Position numbers and translations under genes: made by a program | From: Pseudonocardia endophytica | GTDB lineage: Bacteria > Actinomycetota > Actinomycetes > Mycobacteriales > Pseudonocardiaceae | Assembly: GCF_004339565.1 (NCBI RefSeq) | Contig: NZ_SMFZ01000002.1 | Location: 1,984,001-2,048,000 of the forward strand | Direction of reading: 5' to 3' | DNA: 64,000 nt | Part shown: piece by piece, positions 58,416-64,000 of the stretch | Layout of the letters: every line of letters begins with the position of its first letter | How positions within the stretch are numbered: position 1 is the stretch's first letter | Notes under the pieces: generated by a model | Told to the model about the DNA's origin: nothing | The model's database searches: none | What the model saw: only the letters and a program-made list of their open reading frames with translations

Positions 58416-61073
58416 TCAGGCCCGGCGCCGGGCCGCCAGCTCGGAGCGCGAGCGCACGCCGAGCTTCGTGTAGACGCGGGTCAGGTGGTACTGCACGGTC
58501 TTGATCGTCACGTGCAGCTCGGCGGCCACCTCGCGGTTCGTCAGGCCACCTGCGACGAGGTCGGTCACGGCGGACTCCTGCGGCGTGAGCTCCGGACCGC
58601 CGCCGGGTTCGTCGCGGTCCTCTCGGGTGCCTGCCCGCAGCTCGCGGTCGCAGCGCCCGACGTGCACGACCGAGCCGAGCGCCTCGAACTGCTCGCGGGC
58701 CTCCAGCAGGACCGGGTCGGCCTCGCGGCGCCGTCCGGTGTGGCGCAGGGTCTGCCCGAACGCGAGCCCGATCCGGGCCCGGTCGTAGCGCAGCGGCAGG
58801 CCGTCGAGATGCCCGAGCGCGGTCTCGAACGCCGTGCGGGCCGCGTCGACGTCGCCGGTGGCGCCGTGCCATCGGCCGCGCGCGTACCCCAGGCGGGCCT
58901 GCGTCGACCGGTGGCCGCGCGAGGCGGCGAGCTCCTCGTGCGGTCGCAGGAACGCGTCCGCCTCGCCCGTGCGCCCGAGCACCACCAGCGCGTTCGCGTA
59001 CGCGTCCGCCCACGGCCACCAGCCGGGCTCGCCGACGGTGCCGTCCGGCGGGAGCCGGGTGAGCGGCTCCAACCTGCGCACGACGCGGGCGTGATCGGCC
59101 CCGATCTCGGCCACCTGCGCGCGGGCCAGAAGGCTCGGGATCCGCATGACCTCGTAGTCCAGCGGCCCGGCCTCGCCCCGCAGCATCGCCTCCTCGGCCC
59201 GGTCGCGGTCGCCGCGCATCGCGTGGATCTGCGCCGCGGTCCACTCCAGCAGCGGGGTGGCGAGCACGATCCCGGTACGGGTGGCCAGCGCCCTGCCCTG
59301 GTCCACGACGGACAGTGCGAGCCGCCACTCTCCGCACAGGAACCGGGCCCGCGCCAGCCAGCCCAACGCCCACAACGAGATCCGCGACGACCCGCCGAGC
59401 GGCGCGTTCGGCACGGCGCTCGCCAGCGCGAAACGGGCCTCGTCGACGTCGTCGCCGACGACGTCCAGCCAGCCCCGCCCCATCGTCACGCGCTGGGTCT
59501 GCGGGCCGTGCGGGATCGACGCGGCGACGGCCCGGTACTCCTCGGCGGCCTCGACGAGCCGCCCGGACGCGGCCGTCCCGAGTGGACGGACGACGGCCGC
59601 CTCGACGGCCGCGGGCGCCCCGGGCACGGCCAGCCCGGCGACGCGGTCGGCCCATCGCACGAGGTCACCGCCGTGCCCGCGGGCCAGCGCGTCCAGCACG
59701 TGCCGGGTCGCGATCATCGCGGCCGTGTTCGGGTCGGCCAGTGCGTCGACGAGCTTCCACGCGCGGTCCAGCCTGCTCCGTGCCTCCGCGGCGTGCCCGC
59801 GGTTGACGGCGAGGTAGCCGAGCACCGCCTCGCGTAGCGGACTCTCCGGCGCGCTCTCGACAGCGGGCAGCATCGCACCGGCGTCCCGGACCTCCCCGGC
59901 GCCGACGAGCGCGTCCACGGATCTGACGAGGCGTTCCTCGCGCAGCTCGGCGGCCGGGGTGAGCCGGGCGGCGTCGGCCAGCAGTGCCGCGACGGCACTC
60001 CACGCGCCGTTCGCCGCCGCCCGCGCGGCCTGGGTGTCCAGGTGTCCGGCCAGCGCGTCGTCGCGTCCCGGTGTCGCCGCGGCCCGGTAGCGCAGGCTGC
60101 GGGCCGGGTCGGTGACGACCTCGGCCGCCCGGCACCGGACGGCCGCGGCGCGGGCCGGGCCGATGTGGTCGAGCACGGCCGCGCGGACCATCGGGTCGGG
60201 TGTCGTCGCCATCGGCCCGCGCCGTCCGCCCGCCCGGTTCACGAGCCCGGCCCTGGCGGCCTCGTCGAGCGGGCCGAACACGTCTTCCCGGTCATGGTCC
60301 AGGCCGGCGACGGACGCGACCTCGTGCAGTTCTGCGGCCTCCCCGAGGGCGGCGACGGCGGCCACGATCGCGGCGGCACCGGGCGAGCAGGCCTCCAGCG
60401 TCGGCCGCACGACGGCGGCGACGGCTGCCGGGGCGGGCAACCGGACGTACGGGTCGGCCCACTGCTCGTCCGGCACCTCGTCGAGCAGCGCGAGGACGTG
60501 CCTCGGGATCCCGCCGGTGTGCCGGCGCAGCCGTTCCGCGGCGAGGTCGCCCAGCGCCCGTCCGGACGCGGCGGCCAGCTCCGCCACCTGCGGGGCCGTC
60601 AGCCCGCCGAGCCGCACGTCGTGCGGACCGGGTTCCTCCGTCCGCCGGGCGGAGAACACCACGAGCATCGCCGCCCGCGGGTGGTGCGCGACGGCCGTGT
60701 CGAGCGCGTGCAGCGACGCGGCGTCGGCGACGTGCGCGTCGTCGACGAGCACGAGCGTCGGAGCGTCCGACCCGTCGACCACGCTCTCGACCAGCTGTCG
60801 CGCCGCCGCGAACGCATCGCCCGCGACCTCGTCGCCGACGAGCTGGGACAGCACGCCGTACGCGCAGCCGGTCTCCCAGTCCGCCGCCCGCGCACGCAGC
60901 ACCGGCCCGTCGTGGGCCTCGGCGAGCTCGTCGAGCAGGGCCGTCCGGCCCACGCCCGCGACGCCGTGCACGGTCACCATGCCGGGCCCGCCGTCGACGA
61001 CCGCGGACAGCCGCGACCGCAGGGCCGCGACGACGTCGTCGCGCCCCACGAGCCGGGACGGTCGGGAGGCCAC
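58416..61073 (-). CDS. Large LuxR-family (LAL/MalT-like) ATP-binding regulator
   Basis: An 885-residue regulator. The N-terminus has an AAA/NB-ARC-type ATPase with Walker A HGVAGVGRTALLDEL, where the usual lysine is arginine, and Walker B LVLVDDAHVAD. A long helical repeat middle follows. The C-terminus is a LuxR helix-turn-helix (LTPQESAVTDLVAGGLTNRE, then VAAELHVTIKTVQYHLTRVY). The GTG at 61073 is 6 bases after TAGATT, which overlaps a MITE-like palindrome. Its targets and effector are unknown. Confidence 0.88.
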   Translation of the reverse strand: MASRPSRLVGRDDVVAALRSRLSAVVDGGPGMVTVHGVAGVGRTALLDELAEAHDGPVLRARAADWETGCAYGVLSQLVGDEVAGDAFAAARQLVESVVDGSDAPTLVLVDDAHVADAASLHALDTAVAHHPRAAMLVVFSARRTEEPGPHDVRLGGLTAPQVAELAAASGRALGDLAAERLRRHTGGIPRHVLALLDEVPDEQWADPYVRLPAPAAVAAVVRPTLEACSPGAAAIVAAVAALGEAAELHEVASVAGLDHDREDVFGPLDEAARAGLVNRAGGRRGPMATTPDPMVRAAVLDHIGPARAAAVRCRAAEVVTDPARSLRYRAAATPGRDDALAGHLDTQAARAAANGAWSAVAALLADAARLTPAAELREERLVRSVDALVGAGEVRDAGAMLPAVESAPESPLREAVLGYLAVNRGHAAEARSRLDRAWKLVDALADPNTAAMIATRHVLDALARGHGGDLVRWADRVAGLAVPGAPAAVEAAVVRPLGTAASGRLVEAAEEYRAVAASIPHGPQTQRVTMGRGWLDVVGDDVDEARFALASAVPNAPLGGSSRISLWALGWLARARFLCGEWRLALSVVDQGRALATRTGIVLATPLLEWTAAQIHAMRGDRDRAEEAMLRGEAGPLDYEVMRIPSLLARAQVAEIGADHARVVRRLEPLTRLPPDGTVGEPGWWPWADAYANALVVLGRTGEADAFLRPHEELAASRGHRSTQARLGYARGRWHGATGDVDAARTAFETALGHLDGLPLRYDRARIGLAFGQTLRHTGRRREADPVLLEAREQFEALGSVVHVGRCDRELRAGTREDRDEPGGGPELTPQESAVTDLVAGGLTNREVAAELHVTIKTVQYHLTRVYTKLGVRSRSELAARRRA

Positions 61074-61082
61074 CGGCCCAAT

Positions 61083-61249
61083 CTAGTGCCGTGTCGCGCA
61101 ACGTTGGTGCCGGAACCGGCGGATCCAGGCGTTCGCAGGCACGGCGCCGCCCGCAGCTCATACCGGGCGTCTTCGCAAGGGCGGCAACGCCGCCTGCGGG
61201 CGCCTGGGCATCCGAGATCGGTGCCGGACGTTTCGCGATGCGGCACTAG
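61083..61249. mobile_element. MITE-like palindromic element with CTAG target duplication
   Basis: CTAG occurs at both ends (61083-61086 and 61246-61249). Inside are 18-base terminal inverted repeats with three mismatches (TGCCGTGTCGCGCAACGT against TGCCGCATCGCGAAACGT). Symmetry continues inward (GGATCCAGGCG against GGATGCCCAGGCG), so the 159-base element can fold into one long hairpin. No transposase is encoded. The YTAR-type duplication suggests mobilisation by an IS5-family transposase. It abuts the likely -10 of the LAL regulator gene. Confidence 0.7.
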
Positions 61250-61435
61250 TGGCGCTGGGGGCGGACCTACCGGACGTGCTCGATATCGAGCGACTGCGCG
61301 CGTGATCGGGCCGAGTGGTCGGAACACGCCGAGTCCGGCGCGGAACCGCCACTTCCGACGATCATGGCGCGACAGCACGGCGACCGGACGGAAATGAGGT
61401 TGGCCGGCGATCGGGGCCAGGGCAGGCTGTCGATC

Positions 61436-61825
61436 GTGACCAGCAAGTTCACCGAGCTCGCGATCGACTGCGTCGACCCGGCGAGCCTCGCCCGGTTCTG
61501 GTGCGCGGTGCTGGGCTACGAGGTGCTGGACTCCGAGGACGGCCTCGTCGTCGTCGGCCCTCCGTCGGCGCCGCAGGACGAGGAGCACTCCGGGCCGGTG
61601 CCGCCGTCGTTCACGTTCGCTCCCGTCCCGGAGGGCAAGACCGTCAAGAACCGGCTGCACATCGACGTCAACCCGACCGACCGGGACCAGGCCGACGAGG
61701 TCCGGCGCCTGCTCGGGCTCGGCGCCCGGCGCGTCGACGTCGGCCAGGGCGACGACGTGAGCTGGGTGGTGCTCGCCGATCCCGAGGGCAACGAGTTCTG
61801 CGTCCTCGCGGCCCGCCGTCCCTGA
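61436..61825 (+). CDS. VOC/glyoxalase-family protein
   Basis: A 129-residue protein of the vicinal oxygen chelate fold: FTELAIDCVDPASLARFWCA, then VLGYEV, NRLHIDVNPTDRDQADEVRR and VVLADPEGNEFCVL. It resembles the glyoxalase-like domain proteins abundant in actinobacteria. The GTG at 61436 is 7 bases after CAGGCT and has no ribosome-binding site, so it is probably leaderless. An upstream ATG at 61364 gives an extension lacking family sequence. Substrate unknown. Confidence 0.82.
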   Translation: MTSKFTELAIDCVDPASLARFWCAVLGYEVLDSEDGLVVVGPPSAPQDEEHSGPVPPSFTFAPVPEGKTVKNRLHIDVNPTDRDQADEVRRLLGLGARRVDVGQGDDVSWVVLADPEGNEFCVLAARRP

Positions 61826-61962
61826 CCGCTCACCGCCGTTCGGAATCGGTCCGGACGACCGCTCACCGACGGCCGGGTCCGGTGCGGGAACGGACATCGC
61901 GGTCGCCTCGATGCTCTGGGTAGCGATATGCACACGAAGCGCTGCAGGAGGTCGTCGAACCC

Positions 61963-62406
61963 ATGCTCGGTCGGCAGGTCCAGGTCACGGTGGAACGACC
62001 ACACGAGCGGGTCGTGCTGATCCGGGCGAACGGCGTCCTCGATCGCGGCGCGGCGGCCGCGCTGCTGCGCCTGATCGACGCGCAGGCCGAACTGGTGCGG
62101 CACGGCCGCCGGTCGCTGGCCGCCGTCCTCGTCGACGTCGACGGCGTGACCACGTTCGACGCCGTCGCGTTCCGCGATCTCGCGCACGCACGCGACCGGG
62201 CTCGGCGGGGAGGGTTCGCGTTGTGCCTCACCGGATGCGGCGGGCGCAGGGCCTTGCTGCCGCTGGCCGTGCAGCAGGCGCTGACCGAGCACCGCACGTT
62301 CCCGACGGCCGAGGCCGCGATCGCCGCCCACACTCCGCGTCCGGTCGCCGTCGACTTCCCGGAACCGCGCACCCCGGTCGAGCAGCGGACGGCCGTCCCG
62401 GTCTGA
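61963..62406 (+). CDS. STAS-domain protein (anti-sigma-factor antagonist-like)
   Basis: A 147-residue protein with a STAS-type fold: VVLIRANGVLDRGAAAALLR, LVDVDGVTTFDAVAFRDLAH and GFALCLTGCGGRRALL. The usual phosphorylatable DSSG serine is replaced by TTFDAV, so phospho-switching may be absent or moved. It may bind an anti-sigma factor. The start is preceded by GGAGG about 11 bases upstream. A second STAS gene follows. Confidence 0.68.
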   Translation: MLGRQVQVTVERPHERVVLIRANGVLDRGAAAALLRLIDAQAELVRHGRRSLAAVLVDVDGVTTFDAVAFRDLAHARDRARRGGFALCLTGCGGRRALLPLAVQQALTEHRTFPTAEAAIAAHTPRPVAVDFPEPRTPVEQRTAVPV

Positions 62407-62614
62407 CGAGCGACGACCGGCCCGCCGGTCGGCCACGACGCGGGACCGGCGCGGCGCGCTGCTCCGAGTGGACAGCCCCGGGAGCCGGTGGGAATGTCGT
62501 CCGGCGGTCCGGTGTCGCCCCGCCCGGGGCGGGACCCGCCGTGATGGGGTTCAGACCCGAAGCCCCGGTTCGTCGGCCCGCCGTCGTCACTCGAGACGGC
62601 CTGTCCCGGGGACG

Positions 62615-63001
62615 GTGTTCGTGGGCGATCCCGTTCGACTTCCCGAGCGCCCCGCGCACTCGGGCGCTCCGGCGCGCATCACCGTCGCCGTCCACCGCCC
62701 GTTGCCGACGGTGCTCGTCGTACGGCCGTCCGGCGTGCTGGACGAGGACACCGTGCTGGCTCTCGACGTCCACGTCGGTGACCCGACCGGCGAGGTGCTC
62801 CACGTCGTGATCGACCTGCGCGGCGTCGAGCCGCTCACGCCCAGTGGCGTGCGGGCCCTGCTCGAGCTGGACCGGCGCGCGACGCACCGCGGTACCGCCC
62901 TGCACCTCGCGGGCGGCGCGAACCACCCCCTGCTGCAACGGCTGTTCCGCGCGCAGGTGCTCCGCGGCGCGCCGTGGTCCGACGACCTGCTGAGCCGTTA
63001 G
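62615..63001 (+). CDS. Second STAS-domain protein
   Basis: About 128 residues with a STAS-like core: ITVAVHRPLPTVLVVRPSGV, VIDLRGVEPLTPSGVRALLE and GTALHLAGGANHPLLQRLF. The motif LTPSGV corresponds to the DSSG phosphorylation loop and retains a serine. The start is uncertain: GTG at 62615 or 62621; the more upstream ATG at 62468 gives an Arg-rich, non-family extension. Its stop overlaps that of the convergent gene. Confidence 0.6.
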   Translation: MFVGDPVRLPERPAHSGAPARITVAVHRPLPTVLVVRPSGVLDEDTVLALDVHVGDPTGEVLHVVIDLRGVEPLTPSGVRALLELDRRATHRGTALHLAGGANHPLLQRLFRAQVLRGAPWSDDLLSR

Positions 63002-63972
63002 CGCCCCGGCTCGACGACGAGCTTGCCGAGCACGCCCCGCTCTCCGAGCGCGGCGACGGCCCCACCGGCCCGGTCCAGCCCGACGATCTCTTGGATCGGT
63101 GGGTCGGCCGCACCGGAGCGGACGTGCGGGAGCAGGTGCTCGTCCCACTCGCGGCGCTGGTAGCCGGGCCGCGGGTTCGCGTACGCGCCCCAGCCGACGC
63201 CGCGGACGTCGACGTTGTTCAGCAGCAGCCGGTTCACCTTCACCGTCGGGATGTCGCCCGCGGTGAACCCGATCACCAGCAGGCGCCCGAGCGGGGCGAG
63301 GCTGCGCAGCGAGTCCGTGAACCGGTCCCCGCCGACCGGGTCGACGACCATGTCCACGCCTGCGCCGTCGGTCAGCTCCCGCACGGCGTCCCGGAAACCG
63401 TCGGCCGGCACCGCCTCGTGCGAGCCGACGCCGCGCACGAACTCCGCCTTCTCCGGTGTCGACACCACCGAGATCACCCGCGCGCCGAGCGCCGCCGCGA
63501 GCTGGATCGTGGCCGTGCCGATGCCGCCCGCCGCGCCGTGCACCAGCACGGTCTCGCCGGAGCGCAGCCCGCCCCGGGTGTGCAGCGCGAACGTCATCGT
63601 CAGGTAGTTGATCGGCAGGCACGCCGCGCTCGGGAACGCGACGCCGTCGGGGAGCGGGAACACCGCCGTCGTCCCGGCGGCGGCGACCTCGGCGAACGCG
63701 CCGGTCGCCGTGATCGCCGCGACCCGGTCGCCCGCGGAGAACCCGGAACCGTCCGGTGCGCTGCGCACGGTCCCGGCGAGCTCGCCGCCGAGCGTGAACG
63801 GCCGCTCCGGCCTGTACTGGTAGCGGTCCTGCGTCAGCAGCAGGTCGGGGAAGTTCACCCCGGCCGCTGCGACGTCGATCAGGACCTCGTCCGGGCCGGG
63901 TGTCGGCTCCGGGACGTCGGCGACCTCGACTGCCCCCGGTCCGCCGGTGCCGGTCACGCGTACGGCGCGCAT
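62998..63972 (-). CDS. Quinone oxidoreductase-like zinc-independent MDR dehydrogenase
   Basis: A 324-residue member of the medium-chain dehydrogenase/reductase superfamily, NADPH:quinone oxidoreductase branch. AAGVNFPDLLLTQDRYQYRP is the N-terminal signature, and the nucleotide motif is LVHGAAGGIGTATIQLAAAL. No catalytic or structural zinc cysteines are present. The ATG at 63972 was preferred to the GTG just upstream because GGGAG lies 5 bases before it. The physiological substrate is unknown. Confidence 0.87.
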   Translation of the reverse strand: MRAVRVTGTGGPGAVEVADVPEPTPGPDEVLIDVAAAGVNFPDLLLTQDRYQYRPERPFTLGGELAGTVRSAPDGSGFSAGDRVAAITATGAFAEVAAAGTTAVFPLPDGVAFPSAACLPINYLTMTFALHTRGGLRSGETVLVHGAAGGIGTATIQLAAALGARVISVVSTPEKAEFVRGVGSHEAVPADGFRDAVRELTDGAGVDMVVDPVGGDRFTDSLRSLAPLGRLLVIGFTAGDIPTVKVNRLLLNNVDVRGVGWGAYANPRPGYQRREWDEHLLPHVRSGAADPPIQEIVGLDRAGGAVAALGERGVLGKLVVEPGR

Positions 63973-64000
63973 CACTGCTCCCTCTCCGCGTAGCGCGGGT

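Overview
The window is very GC-rich, densely coded DNA from a high-GC actinobacterium. The gene set points to the order Pseudonocardiales, most likely Pseudonocardia or a close relative: glnE, a LysX-type fused lysyl-tRNA synthetase/MprF, an MmpS-like protein, F420/deazaflavin-type enzymes, GpgS, CsoR, and an MSMEG_0565-0572-type nitrogen-starvation cluster. The genus is inferred from gene content and GTG/leaderless start usage, not proven. No rRNA, tRNA, CRISPR array, prophage or intact transposase was seen.

Layout. 1-12 kb: the 3' part of glnE, a LysE-type exporter, a divergent TetR/MFS pair, a MerR regulator whose promoter overlaps the start of a luciferase-like oxidoreductase, a membrane metalloprotease, an 11-copy 19-bp repeat array, a DJ-1/PfpI protein, a deazaflavin-type nitroreductase, a HbpS-like protein, a 2-oxoglutarate/Fe(II) oxygenase and a GlsB-type membrane protein. 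12-19.6 kb: an actinobacterial Nit1C/MSMEG_0565-0572 cluster (glycosyltransferase, two nitrilase-fold proteins, GNAT-AIR synthase fusion, radical SAM, MSMEG_0572 protein, divergent flavoprotein). One nitrilase paralogue has lost two catalytic residues. 19.7-28 kb: a mannosyltransferase-like membrane protein, a 1338-residue repetitive membrane protein ending in an MmpS-like domain, and acs. 28-39 kb: an esterase, a DMT transporter, and a probable acid/envelope-stress block (GadC-like antiporter, LysX with reversed domain order, glutamate decarboxylase, divergent HdeD).

39-40.3 kb is about 1.4 kb of non-coding 19-bp repeats. 40.3-46.4 kb is a catechol/beta-ketoadipate operon read leftward: catR, a 20-codon mini-ORF, catB, catA, catC, pcaI, pcaJ, pcaF. 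pcaD is not in the window. A ribokinase remnant, a truncated haemoglobin and an OhrR-like regulator follow. 47.6-51.4 kb is a CsoR-controlled copper operon (csoR, copZ, copA) coupled to gpgS. 52-57.3 kb is a rightward metal-linked cluster (cbtB, cbtA, ArsR, three coupled envelope proteins, a Cys-rich zinc-finger protein, a TauE-type exporter) behind an SmtB/ArsR-type operator. 57.3-64 kb holds another repeat array, an RmlC-like epimerase, a large LuxR-family (LAL) regulator with a MITE-like palindrome abutting its promoter, a VOC protein, two STAS proteins and a quinone-oxidoreductase-like enzyme.

Genes work together most clearly in three places: the cat/pca operon, which turns catechol into central metabolites; the CsoR copper efflux operon; and the Nit1C cluster, which in other bacteria is linked to nitrogen starvation and nitrile or cyanide use. 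The strongest candidates for new biology are the Nit1C cluster with a paired pseudo-nitrilase, the permuted LysX within a Gad/HdeD block, the giant MmpS-like protein, the family of 19-bp arrays, and the MITE at the LAL regulator promoter.
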